NCBI GenBank assembly: GCA_902772605.1
Contig: CACYBG010000125.1
Span: 1 to 19,766 of the forward strand
Direction of reading: 5' to 3'
Origin: an uncultured Spirochaetaceae bacterium
GTDB lineage: Bacteria; Spirochaetota; Spirochaetia; Treponematales; Treponemataceae
DNA: 19,766 nucleotides
The position numbers and the translations under genes are program-made. Of this stretch, positions 8,601-15,457 are shown piece by piece. Under the pieces are notes generated by a model. The model saw nothing but the letters and a program-made list of their open reading frames with translations, did no database searches and was not told where the DNA came from. Positions within the stretch are counted from its first letter, which is position 1. The number at the start of each line of letters is the position of its first letter.

Positions 8601-9124
8601 GAAAAAAACTGATGGACTGCCATTATTCGTCACCTTCCATCTATAATACATATCAGTCAAATTCATATGTTTTGCCGCGAAGGCTTTTCGGACTCAAGAC
8701 CATTTCACTTGCATTCAAATCTGCACTTTCGGTTCAGGGAATCATATTCGAAAAATCTGCGAAGGCATATTCGAAATTGTGTGCGCTTGACTGCAATTCG
8801 GTGTTCGGCGACTCATTTGTCCGTGGCGATGATGCCGTGACCGGAATCGGAAACAACGTCGTCCTTGAATTCGATTCAATGGATTTTGGCGACGACAAAG
8901 CTTCATCGATTACCGTCTATGGATGTTCACACGTGGACAATACGATTCACGTAAAATTTTCGGGACCGGATGGAGACGTCAACAGGATACTTGAATTCGG
9001 AAAAACCGACTCCTATGAAGAAAAGGTCTTTCCGATTGAGGGCGTGTCCGGCATGAACAGGGTTTCCTTCGTTTTCCTTCCGGGGAGCAACTTTGACTTC
9101 AAGTGGTTTAGGTTCAATCGATAG
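5606..9124 (+). CDS. Glycoside hydrolase family 2, beta-galactosidase type, multimodular
   Basis: The 1172-residue enzyme begins with the GH2 N-terminal sandwich (about 1-150; FNDGWRF, IPHDW, WYSGAGIYRDV), then an Ig-like domain, then a TIM barrel from about 290 to 600. The barrel shows the acid/base Glu414 in MWSIGNEIYD, the nucleophile Glu492 in YGSETSS, and FLWTGWDYIGEPTPY (551-565). A DUF4982-type sandwich (about 605-680) and a GH2 C-terminal domain (about 690-785) follow. The tail has an Ig-like (Big) segment near 815-915 and two beta-rich, CBM6-like modules (about 940-1050 and 1060-1172). There is no signal peptide, so it should act in the cytoplasm on imported oligosaccharides. AGAGGA six bases before the ATG supports the start. 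Beta-galactosidase is likeliest; other GH2 specificities remain possible. It converges on recQ with a 15-base gap. Confidence 0.92.
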   Translation: MRKLFNDGWRFAKLHVENQPLIDGEKPVIYRSEDFYGKIPPESDFSPVEIPHDWMIYDAENLYENSVGFYRKDFELHPEPSKRYFFRFGGVYMNWSVWINGKLACSWKYGYTTVEFEITGFAVDGKNTVELIAVYQNPNSRWYSGAGIYRDVELIECGLSRICCDGIYFTARPSEKKAYCGKWTVSIQTEIQGPTDGLNLEYKILSADGKALDFSDVERQSSVTKILAPAMGESFNRDEKITVEKFTACVENPLLWDCENPAVYVLKVSLMKDGEKIDSIERQVGFRDFDFDSDRGLFINGKHVKIQGVCMHHDLGLLGAEFDLVAARRQFIKLKEMGVNAIRTSHNPQDEKYLDLADLMGLLIDDECFDMWEKPKTVYDYGNHFVEWHERDCAAQVRRDRCHPSLFMWSIGNEIYDTHSGNGFAITKDLREICRRFDPEKNAAVTIGSNYMQWDGAQKCAGEIDAVGYNYSERLYESHHEKNPSWKIYGSETSSTVQSRGIYHFPLSNRLLTFMDNQCSSLGNCSPSWGARDSAFVLASDRDTDYSLGQFLWTGWDYIGEPTPYSTRNSFFGQIDTAGFPKDSFYIYKSMWRGKNASPFVHLLPYWDFNEGQKIDVRAYTNMDSVELILNGRSLGRKSVDHDFGKELAATWEGVPYERGCLVALAYDESGNVTAREEKKSFKDASKLVMYVEKESAGRLYFIDVGSLDCDGNPVENSRTRVQISVEGDAVLVGCDNGDSTDCGQYRCADGKSMSRKLFGNRLLAMVRAGSENSNFSVTAAGKNVESCTLVFNCGSIDESASEAASGKIIGVENDEVPVRKIDLICRGDKTLNPDSRTVTVDAVIHPKDATLRELSWLPMMLEGVRSDCAKIEVEKTLEGERAVISGLSDGDFRLTCTASNAGPYSEIISELEFSVSGLGRAVRNPYELIETCKCSKSLGKIELSFNGGAFTGNDRNWFSFDRVDFGKDGSDSFSIPIFSFDTELDFEIWEGNPDDGSGKKLMDCHYSSPSIYNTYQSNSYVLPRRLFGLKTISLAFKSALSVQGIIFEKSAKAYSKLCALDCNSVFGDSFVRGDDAVTGIGNNVVLEFDSMDFGDDKASSITVYGCSHVDNTIHVKFSGPDGDVNRILEFGKTDSYEEKVFPIEGVSGMNRVSFVFLPGSNFDFKWFRFNR

Positions 9125-9139
9125 GGAAAAAAATAGCCG

Positions 9140-10954
9140 TTATCCTTCGTTGACTATGCGGAGAATTTCTTTTCCGATTTTCTTCGCCTTGGTTTCTCCG
9201 ATACCCGAACACCTTAAAAGCTCGTCCATGTCCTTCGGTTTTTTGCTTGCAATGTCGAACATTGTCTTGTCCGCGAAGATTATGTACGGGGCTACGTTCA
9301 TTTCATCGGCAAGATTTCGTCTCCATGCCCTGAGGTCTTCTGCAATGCGGATTCCCTCTTCATCATTTTCATCGATGAGGTAAACGGTCTTTTTCTTCGG
9401 GAACGACTGCACGGTCCTGTTTTTATGGGGCTGTATCGGGAGCATTATCTTCTGCCTTTCCCTGAGCATCCTGTATCCGTACGGGGAGACGCTTATTACG
9501 TTGTAGTCGTCGGTCTTGTTCAGGTATCCGGCATCAAGAAGACATGAATTCAATTCCAGCCAGTCCTGTTTGCTCATGTCCTTTCCTATCCCCCACGTGC
9601 TGATTTTATTGTCGCCGTTTTCAAGTATGCGCTTTGTCTTTGCTCCAAGCAGCACGTCGATTACATAGCTGGCCCCGTATCTCTGTTTCGTCCTGAGTAC
9701 GCAGGACATGTATTTTTGGGATGCAATCGTCATGTCGTTGTTTTCCACGTCGCCTTTTGAACATACGTCGCAGCAGCATGGATTTTCGATTTCCAGGGGA
9801 TTGTATGATTCACCGAAATAGCTCAGCAGGAAATGTCTTCTGCATGTCTTTGCCTCGGCGTATTTTACCATTGCCTGAAGCAGCCTTTCATCCTTTGACG
9901 GGTCTTCCTTTTCGTTGAAGAAATACCTGATTCTGTGTATGTCTGCCGGACTGTAAAGGAGCAGCGTGTTTGCAGGAAGTCCGTCTCTTCCGGCACGTCC
10001 GATTTCCTGATAATACTGTTCTATTGATTTCGGCAGGTCGTAGTGGACGACGAACCTTACGTCAGGCTTGTTGATTCCCATGCCGAATGCCACTGTTGCA
10101 ACCATTATGTCCTTTTTTCCCTGGATGAAAGCCTTTTGGTTTTCCGACCTGATTTCGTCCGAAAGTCCTGCATGATATCTTGAGACGCTGAATCCCCTTC
10201 CGTTCAGTTCCGTGAAAAGTTCATCAACGTGTTTTCTGGACATGCAGTAGATTATTCCGCTTTGGTCTGGTCTGTCGTTCAGGAAATTTTCAATCTGGCT
10301 GAGTGCACGGTCCTTGCGCTTTACTTCAAGATAGAGGTTCGGCCTGTTGAAGCTTGAGACCATTATTGCCGGATTTTCCATGTGAAGCTGTTCCGCAATG
10401 TCCGTCTGAACGATTTTTGTTGCAGTTGCCGTGAGTGCAAGACATACAGCCCTCGGAAAAGTGTTCCTGAGTCCTGCAATCTCCATGTAGTCGGGTCTGA
10501 AATCATGTCCCCATTCGCTTATGCAGTGCGCTTCATCAATCGTAATGCAATCGACATGGATGTTTTCGGAATGAAGTAGGTCCTGCATCTTCTGCGTGTT
10601 CAATCCCTCCGGTGAAATGTACAGGAGCTTGACTTTTCCGTCCCTGATTTTGCGGCAGGTAGTGAAGTATGCATCCCTTTCAAGCGACGAATTCAGAAAG
10701 ACTGCCGGAACGCCGAGTTCTTCAAGCTGTGAAACCTGATCCTGCATAAGTGCAATCAACGGGGAGATTACGATTGTCAGCCCCTTCATGATCAGTGCAG
10801 GAACCTGATAGCAGATTGATTTTCCACCGCCGGTCGGCATGACTGCTACGGTATCGCGACCATCCAGAACGTTCTGAATGACTTCACGCTGCATGGGTCT
10901 GAATGAATCGTATCCAAATACTGATTTTAAAACATGTTCCGGTGTTTCCGTCAT
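9140..10954 (-). CDS. recQ: ATP-dependent DNA helicase RecQ
   Basis: A 604-residue RecQ of full family length, unwinding DNA 3' to 5' in recombination and fork repair. Domains in order: helicase core with Walker A TGGGKS (41-46) and DEAH box (140-143) in the RecQ signature IDEAHCISEWGHDFRPDY; second helicase lobe with QEIGRAGRDG (316-325); zinc-binding RQC with Cys371, Cys393-395 and Cys398; winged helix near 410-500; and a C-terminal HRDC domain (about 537-604) with GIGETKAKKIG. A longer in-frame start exists at 11143, but it would translate the leader and lie upstream of the probable transcription start. The ATG at 10954 is preceded by CAGGAGA, and MTETPEHVLKSVFGY matches usual RecQ beginnings. 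It is transcribed alone from its own promoter. Confidence 0.97.
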   Translation of the reverse strand: MTETPEHVLKSVFGYDSFRPMQREVIQNVLDGRDTVAVMPTGGGKSICYQVPALIMKGLTIVISPLIALMQDQVSQLEELGVPAVFLNSSLERDAYFTTCRKIRDGKVKLLYISPEGLNTQKMQDLLHSENIHVDCITIDEAHCISEWGHDFRPDYMEIAGLRNTFPRAVCLALTATATKIVQTDIAEQLHMENPAIMVSSFNRPNLYLEVKRKDRALSQIENFLNDRPDQSGIIYCMSRKHVDELFTELNGRGFSVSRYHAGLSDEIRSENQKAFIQGKKDIMVATVAFGMGINKPDVRFVVHYDLPKSIEQYYQEIGRAGRDGLPANTLLLYSPADIHRIRYFFNEKEDPSKDERLLQAMVKYAEAKTCRRHFLLSYFGESYNPLEIENPCCCDVCSKGDVENNDMTIASQKYMSCVLRTKQRYGASYVIDVLLGAKTKRILENGDNKISTWGIGKDMSKQDWLELNSCLLDAGYLNKTDDYNVISVSPYGYRMLRERQKIMLPIQPHKNRTVQSFPKKKTVYLIDENDEEGIRIAEDLRAWRRNLADEMNVAPYIIFADKTMFDIASKKPKDMDELLRCSGIGETKAKKIGKEILRIVNEG

Positions 10955-11083
10955 TTCGTTCTCCTGATCCGTCCCTGGCGTAAGCTTGTCTGCCCGGTAA
11001 AATCCCGATTCCGTTGAATACCGGGAGCTTGAAGTTCCGAAGAACATGGCCGCATGACAGCTTAGGTCCCTAGCCATGCCAAG
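10955..11083 (-). promoter_or_regulatory. Long structured 5' leader of recQ
   Basis: If transcription starts near 11083, recQ carries a leader of about 128 bases. Read on the minus strand it contains GTTC-TTCG-GAAC, a hairpin with a stable UUCG-type tetraloop, and CCCGGTA pairing with TACCGGG across a 20-base loop, before the CAGGAG ribosome site. I recognise no known riboswitch class. Confidence 0.4.
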
Positions 11084-11089
11084 GAGCAT

Positions 11090-11118
11090 ATTATATCGAT
11101 TTTCGTCCAAATTATAAA
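11090..11118 (-). promoter_or_regulatory. sigma70 promoter of recQ
   Basis: On the minus strand TTTATA (11118 to 11113; four of six consensus bases) is followed by a 17-base spacer and a perfect TATAAT (11095 to 11090). It is the only good promoter seen between the tRNA gene and recQ. Confidence 0.65.
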
Positions 11119-11225
11119 CAGTCCCCGAACGGGCGTTTTTCAACCGGTTTCACGCAGAGCCGACCGACCGTTTTTCTTCCATGCAGACTGATGTTAAAAC
11201 TTTTCATAATTATCATGATTCCCTC

Positions 11226-11254
11226 TTGAAACAGTTTTTGTTTTTTGATATATT
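11226..11254 (+). promoter_or_regulatory. sigma70 promoter of tRNA-Leu
   Basis: TTGAAA (11226-11231), a 17-base spacer and TATATT (11249-11254). The predicted start near 11261 leaves about 7 bases before the mature tRNA 5' end. Confidence 0.75.
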
Positions 11255-11267
11255 GATAGGAGTTTAA

Positions 11268-11350
11268 GCCGGCTTGGTGGAATGGTAGACACGAAGGACT
11301 CAAAATCCTTTGCCTTCAAAAGCGTCTGAGTTCAAGTCTCAGAGCCGGCA
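11268..11350 (+). tRNA. tRNA-Leu, anticodon CAA
   Basis: The 83-base gene folds as a class II tRNA. The acceptor stem GCCGGCT (11268-11274) pairs with AGCCGGC (11343-11349), with discriminator A at 11350. The anticodon stem AAGGA/TCCTT encloses loop CTCAAAA, giving anticodon CAA, which reads the leucine codon UUG. A long variable arm precedes the T stem CTGAG/CTCAG with loop TTCAAGT. The terminal CCA is not encoded (the next bases are CTT), so it must be added by CCA nucleotidyltransferase. A promoter is directly upstream and a terminator directly downstream, so it is a single-gene unit. Confidence 0.96.
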
Positions 11351-11354
11351 CTTG

Positions 11355-11387
11355 AAGATCGGTTTCTGATGAATCCGGTCTTTTTTT
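11355..11387 (+). terminator. Intrinsic terminator of tRNA-Leu
   Basis: AAGATCGG (11355-11362) pairs with CCGGTCTT (11375-11382) as an 8-bp stem with one G-U pair, followed by a run of T to 11387. On the opposite strand no T run follows the hairpin, so it works only for the tRNA direction. Confidence 0.85.
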
Positions 11388-11398
11388 ATACCTTGTCA

Positions 11399-13021
11399 TT
11401 AAAACTGTCCAAGCTCCATTCCTCCCTGGTTTTTCCTGTATTTTACTGCTTCCGACATGCATTCTGCATCAATAGTTTCCTTGCCTGCCATGTCTGCAAT
11501 CGTCCGACCGAGTTTCATGCATCCGCTTACGGCTCTTGGTGAAAACTGATGCCGCTTGGCACTCTGGTCCAGAATTTTCCTTGCATCATCGGTAGTCCTG
11601 CAATAGTCTGCGATTTCCGACGGTGAAAGGCTGGCATTCTTTTTTCCCTGTCTTTTGCGCTGAACCTGAATGGCCCTGGCTATGTCTACTCGCAGTTCTG
11701 CAGTTGATTTCGGGGCAGGGGATCCGTCGCTGCATTTTCCATCGACCTGAATCCTTATGTCGATTCTGTCCAGAAGAGGTCCCGAAAATTTCTTCCAATA
11801 CTGTTCGACAGCCCTTGCAGAACACAGGCATATTTTTTCCTTTGAACCGTAGAATCCGCACGGACATGGATTTGTTGCAATCAGCATCTGGAAATTCGCA
11901 GGATAGACTGTCGTTCTTCCGGCGCGGCTTAATGTTATGGACTTGCTTTCAAGCGGTACGCGGAGCATCTGCAGTACGGAAGCCTTGAATTCGGCCGCTT
12001 CATCCAGAAAAAGGGTCCCGTTGTGTGCGAGTGAAATTTCACCTGGGGCGCAGTGTGGACCACCTCCGCAGATTCCCTCTATGCTTGCAGTCTGGTGGGG
12101 CTGTCTGAACGGAGCTTTCCTTTTCAACGGTTGTCCGGGATTCAGGAGTCCTGCAATCGAATGTATCCTGGTGACGCTTTGAGCCTCTTCGACCGTTAAA
12201 AGGGGGACCAGATTTCCGTAATGCTGGAGAGTGAGCGTTTTTCCGCAACCGGGCGGTCCATAAGCCAAAAGATTGTGTCCCCCGGCAGCTGCAATCTGAA
12301 GTCCGCGAACCAGAAAATCCTGATTCCTGACCTGATTGAAATCAAAGTCCCCCTCCTGTGGCGGAAACAGTATGCCGTTGATTTCAACCGAATTTTCCGG
12401 GGCGTTGTATCTGCTGTCGAAAAGCTTTCCGTCCGACCTTTCCGTAAATACATCCTCCCTATCCATGGCTTCAAATGCCTCGCACAGGTTTTCCGCACCG
12501 AAGACCTTCATGCCCGGAACATCCCTTGCTTCTTCGCTGTTTCCCGTCGGAACTATGCACATGCTGATTCCTCCCGACAAGGCCGTGCTGACTGCTGCAT
12601 GTACACCCCTTACAGGCCGGATTTTTCCGTTCAGTTCAAGCTCTCCCATTACAAGTATTCCGCATTCATCTTCATTCGGAATCGAACGGGTTTGCGACTC
12701 TGAATCAAGCGGCGTCCCTTCAGGATTTTCGTCAGATTCATCAATCCTTTTTTTTGCATCAAGAACTGCAAGTGCAATGGCCAGGTCGAATCCTGCACCT
12801 TCCTTTTTCAGGTCGGCTGGCGACAGGCTTATGAGTACCCGCTCGGGAGGAAATTCATATCCGCTGTTCCTGATTGCAGACCTCATCCTTTCCCGGCTTT
12901 CCTTTACCGCTCCATCTGCAAGTCCGACCAGATCAACCGCCGGAATCCCTCGCCTCAAATCGACTTCAACGCTTACAAGGGAACCTTCGTATCCAAAAGG
13001 TGAAAAACTGAAAACCTTCAT
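11399..13021 (-). CDS. comM: YifB/ComM-family Mg-chelatase-like AAA+ ATPase
   Basis: A 540-residue member of the ComM (YifB) family, the hexameric helicase that promotes branch migration during integration of transforming DNA. The N-terminal Lon-like S5 fold (about 1-190) shows GIPAVDLVGLADGAVKESRERMRSA and LSPADLKKEGAGFDLAIALA. The AAA+ core has Walker A GPPGCGKT (255-262) and Walker B LFLDE (337-341). ATNPCPCG with a second cysteine pair (386, 388, 398, 400) forms the family's probable zinc knot, and GPLLDRIDI (414-422) follows. The Mg_chelatase C-terminal helical domain closes the chain. A roughly 28-residue acidic insertion (about 91-119) interrupts the N domain. GGAG lies three bases before the ATG. 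No other competence genes are nearby. Downstream, its transcript would run antisense into tRNA-Leu, since no minus-strand terminator is seen. Confidence 0.95.
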   Translation of the reverse strand: MKVFSFSPFGYEGSLVSVEVDLRRGIPAVDLVGLADGAVKESRERMRSAIRNSGYEFPPERVLISLSPADLKKEGAGFDLAIALAVLDAKKRIDESDENPEGTPLDSESQTRSIPNEDECGILVMGELELNGKIRPVRGVHAAVSTALSGGISMCIVPTGNSEEARDVPGMKVFGAENLCEAFEAMDREDVFTERSDGKLFDSRYNAPENSVEINGILFPPQEGDFDFNQVRNQDFLVRGLQIAAAGGHNLLAYGPPGCGKTLTLQHYGNLVPLLTVEEAQSVTRIHSIAGLLNPGQPLKRKAPFRQPHQTASIEGICGGGPHCAPGEISLAHNGTLFLDEAAEFKASVLQMLRVPLESKSITLSRAGRTTVYPANFQMLIATNPCPCGFYGSKEKICLCSARAVEQYWKKFSGPLLDRIDIRIQVDGKCSDGSPAPKSTAELRVDIARAIQVQRKRQGKKNASLSPSEIADYCRTTDDARKILDQSAKRHQFSPRAVSGCMKLGRTIADMAGKETIDAECMSEAVKYRKNQGGMELGQF

Positions 13022-13191
13022 ATAAACTCCAGCATCATCAGTAGGGTGTAGGAAAACGGCAGAATCTCCCGCTTCCTGATATATATATATTCCGTGAAAA
13101 TAACCGTTGTCATCAAAATGCAGAATTTTTTTTAAGTTTTACGACGTAATTTAGCAATTTAATTCCCAAAACAGGCTTTTGTATGCTAGAC

Positions 13192-13200
13192 TGTTATAGT
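13192..13200 (+). promoter_or_regulatory. Extended -10 element for the lipoprotein gene
   Basis: TG at 13192-13193, one base, then TATAGT at 13195-13200, five of six matches to TATAAT. No good -35 hexamer is present, which fits an extended -10 promoter. The leader to the ATG at 13269 would be about 62 bases. The rest of the 247-base gap down to comM is A+T-rich and includes an alternating TA run near 13079-13090; nothing else is recognised there. Confidence 0.5.
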
Positions 13201-13268
13201 TTATTTTTTTATATGGAATGTACCTGGATGCTGCCTTAAATGCAATCTGGGGCTTTATGGGAGGAGTT

Positions 13269-14420
13269 ATGAAAAAGTTGCTGAAGCTTGCCGGAATTGC
13301 AATGATTCTGGTCGGACTTACCTCATGCGGTGAAGATGATAAAAAACCGTCTGAAAAGAAAACTCAGGTCAAGGCTGTGACTCAGGATGCATCGGCTGAT
13401 TCCGTTGAAGAGGATACGGGTGCATGGTTTATGGCTCAGACGGAAAAAGCGCCCGTCATGTCCGTATCTGCATCAAGCGAACTGGTCGAAACGAAATTTG
13501 CCGGAAAATTCCTTTATTCCCCAGCGAACATCCTTGACGGCGATTTCAACAATACATGGTGCGAATCTGTTGATGGCGACGGAATCGGCGAGACGATTAC
13601 GGTTGAATTTTCCGAGCCAGTCAGTTTCGATGAAATTCAGCTGGTAAACGGATTTGCCGCAAAGGACAGCTGGGAGATAAACAACCGCATCAAGGTTCTG
13701 GAAATATCTCAGGTTGCAGGCGAACACATCCAGTGCAAGGAATATACCCTTGAGGACGGAATCAAGGATTGGCAGTCGATTAAATTCGAACACGCACAGA
13801 CAGCCCAGACGATTAAATTCAAGATTGTAGACGTTTACAAGGGAACCCAGTATGAGGATACCTGCCTTGACGACGTAAGGCTCCTGTATCGCGGAAAGGT
13901 CATCCCTTTTGTCGGCGTTGAAAAAATCAAGCAGATTCAGGAAGAAATCTCCAGGAACATGCTCAACTCAGATTTCGACGTTAAGTTCAAGTCGCTTTTC
14001 AAGCCTGCATACAATCCGGAAGGTCAGAAATGCCTCATTCTCAAGGCTGAAGACGGAAGCGGAACCTATATCACTGCGGCAGGAGAAGGTTCTTCATTCA
14101 AGGTTACGGGCATGTACGACTGCGTGGTTCTTTCCGACTGCAGCGTAAACAAGGTCTCCAGCTACATCGATGACAAGAATACGGCCGAACAGATTTCTCA
14201 GGAAGCGTCTGCCTTGGGAACCCTGGTCTTTGTGCGCGACGATTTTGCATCAAAGAGCTATGAACTTGGAAACTGCAAGATTTACGTGAAGGCAAGGGTC
14301 TCTTATGTCGATACGGTTACTTCAAGGCTCATAAGGCTGGACGGTGACAACGTAATCATAAACGGTGTAAATCATGTTGTGATTCCCGCTGAATCTGCAT
14401 GCGTAAAATTCATAGCGTAA
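13269..14420 (+). CDS. Lipoprotein with discoidin-like (NADase-type glycan-binding) domain
   Basis: The ATG at 13269 follows GGGAGG by four bases and starts a lipoprotein signal: MKK, a hydrophobic core, and lipobox LTSC with the lipidated cysteine at residue 20. A 17-codon-longer start exists upstream but would spoil the signal. After an acidic linker (about 21-60) comes a beta-rich domain of about 62-208 with YSPANILDGDFNNTWCES, GDGIGETITVEF and INNRIKVLEI. This is the pattern of discoidin-like domains annotated as NADase-type glycan-binding. The remaining 175 residues are predicted beta-rich, with several cysteines, and I do not recognise them. The mature 364-residue protein should sit in the outer or inner membrane facing the periplasm or outside. 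It is the first gene of a plus-strand envelope block, with a gap of 155 bases to vanW. Domain call from motif memory. Confidence 0.85.
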   Translation: MKKLLKLAGIAMILVGLTSCGEDDKKPSEKKTQVKAVTQDASADSVEEDTGAWFMAQTEKAPVMSVSASSELVETKFAGKFLYSPANILDGDFNNTWCESVDGDGIGETITVEFSEPVSFDEIQLVNGFAAKDSWEINNRIKVLEISQVAGEHIQCKEYTLEDGIKDWQSIKFEHAQTAQTIKFKIVDVYKGTQYEDTCLDDVRLLYRGKVIPFVGVEKIKQIQEEISRNMLNSDFDVKFKSLFKPAYNPEGQKCLILKAEDGSGTYITAAGEGSSFKVTGMYDCVVLSDCSVNKVSSYIDDKNTAEQISQEASALGTLVFVRDDFASKSYELGNCKIYVKARVSYVDTVTSRLIRLDGDNVIINGVNHVVIPAESACVKFIA

Positions 14421-14448
14421 AAGTCCATAATCATGATATGGGAAACTG

Positions 14449-14475
14449 CTGATTGATGCGAAAAGCGTTGATCAG
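14449..14475 (+). other. 11-bp RNA hairpin with G-U pairs downstream of the lipoprotein gene
   Basis: CTGATTGATGC (14449-14459) pairs fully with GCGTTGATCAG (14465-14475) around a GAAAA loop; three of the eleven pairs are G-U. In the opposite strand those pairs become A-C mismatches, so the fold favours plus-strand RNA. There is no T run after it, so it is not a classical terminator; it may protect a 3' end or sit in the vanW leader. Confidence 0.5.
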
Positions 14476-14483
14476 TGCGTCTT

Positions 14484-14536
14484 GGAAATCTGCCGTTGGG
14501 GCCGGACAAAAATTACGGTTTCAATCGGCGGTTTCC
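14484..14536 (+). other. Second imperfect stem in the vanW upstream region
   Basis: GGAAA (14484-14488) pairs with TTTCC (14532-14536) and GCCG (14492-14495) with CGGC (14526-14529), with a small internal loop between. Together with the hairpin just upstream it makes most of the 155-base gap before vanW foldable. Weak evidence; it could be chance. Confidence 0.3.
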
Positions 14537-14560
14537 GAGCCTAGAGGATTTCGGTGGGAG

Positions 14561-14575
14561 ATGATTTTCTTTTAG
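14561..14575 (+). other. Four-codon mini-frame ending directly at the vanW start
   Basis: ATG ATT TTC TTT TAG occupies 14561-14575 and its stop codon abuts the ATG at 14576. A GGTGGGAG precedes the mini-frame ATG without a gap. The vanW ATG itself lacks a well-spaced ribosome site, so re-initiation after the mini-frame is conceivable. Confidence 0.25.
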
Positions 14576-15421
14576 ATGAGCAAAAAAACTTTAAGCGGAT
14601 TCGTACCCCAGAAAAAACGGAGCAGGTTCAGGGTGATGTGTGGGATAGCCCTCTACAGGATGATTCGTTATTTTCATTGGATTCGATTGTCGGGAAGTTT
14701 TGCAGAACGATCCAGGGCGGAAACGGAAGAATTGAAAGGGAAATATCCTTTCGTAGTTTTTTCACATTCGTCGATGCTTTACAGGAACCTTTCTAAGGAA
14801 GATTCTGAACTGCAGAACGGAAAAGTCGACAATCTGTGCATTGCAATAAAAAAAGTTTCAGGAACCGTACTTGAACCGGGAAAGATATTTTCCTATTGGA
14901 AGCTGATTGGAAATCCCACGAAAATGAAGGGCTATAAAAAGGGCATGATGCTGGTAAACGGTCATCCTGTCGCAAAAACCGGCGGCGGACTGTGTGCACT
15001 TTCCAACCTGATTTACTGGATGACCCTGCACACGAATCTGAGCGTGGTTGAAAGGTGGAGGCACAGTTATGACGTGTTTCCCGACTCGAACAGGACTCAG
15101 CCGTTTGGAAGCGGAGCCACGTGCGTTTACAATTACCGGGACCTCATGCTTTTCAATAAGACGGAAAATCCATACCTGCTTTTGGTCTGGATTGAAAACA
15201 ACAGGCTTTGCGGTGAATGGCGCTGTACTCAGCCGGAAAAAGACCGATATGAAATCTATCAGAAGGAGCACTGGATATCGAATGAAGTCGGAAACGTTTA
15301 TGTTCGGCATAATAGGATTTTCAGGAAGCATTTTGTCGATAATGAATATGTCGGTGAAGAATTGGTGGCGGAAAATCACGCAAAGATGATGTATGAGCCG
15401 CTTTTGGAGAACCGTCAGTGA
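14576..15421 (+). CDS. vanW: VanW family protein
   Basis: A 281-residue protein matching VanW over nearly its whole length. Family motifs are SHSSMLYRNL (63-72), PGKIFSYWKLIGNPTKMKGY (101-120), the glycine-rich TGGGLCALSNLIYW (135-148) with Cys139, VERWRHSYDVFPDSNRTQPFGSG (158-180) and YNYRDL (185-190). VanW was named from the vanB vancomycin-resistance operon, where it is accessory and of unknown biochemical role; homologues are common in genomes without glycopeptide resistance. The N-terminal 60 residues are basic with a short hydrophobic patch but no convincing signal peptide. The start is placed at 14576 by length agreement with the family; the upstream GGGAG is 15 bases away, which is unusually far. 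The next gene begins 36 bases later, so the two probably share an mRNA. Confidence 0.9.
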   Translation: MSKKTLSGFVPQKKRSRFRVMCGIALYRMIRYFHWIRLSGSFAERSRAETEELKGKYPFVVFSHSSMLYRNLSKEDSELQNGKVDNLCIAIKKVSGTVLEPGKIFSYWKLIGNPTKMKGYKKGMMLVNGHPVAKTGGGLCALSNLIYWMTLHTNLSVVERWRHSYDVFPDSNRTQPFGSGATCVYNYRDLMLFNKTENPYLLLVWIENNRLCGEWRCTQPEKDRYEIYQKEHWISNEVGNVYVRHNRIFRKHFVDNEYVGEELVAENHAKMMYEPLLENRQ

Positions 15422-15457
15422 ATCTTAGGAATGTACTATAAATAAATACGGGTGAAA

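Noticed and set aside
10955..11143. 63-codon upstream extension of RecQ
   Set aside because: It lies over the promoter and predicted leader, does not resemble RecQ, and the inner ATG has a good ribosome site and the usual RecQ N-terminus.
12336..13025. 229-codon plus-strand frame opposite comM
   Set aside because: Antisense shadow of comM; the comM frame has complete motifs and this frame has none.
13079..13090. Alternating TA run upstream of comM
   Set aside because: Considered as a -10 region or slippage tract, but no -35 at suitable spacing and too short to call a functional repeat.
14554..14796. GTG-started 80-codon frame overlapping the start of vanW
   Set aside because: Although GTG at 14554 precedes it, the protein has no recognisable features and overlaps the well-conserved vanW frame.
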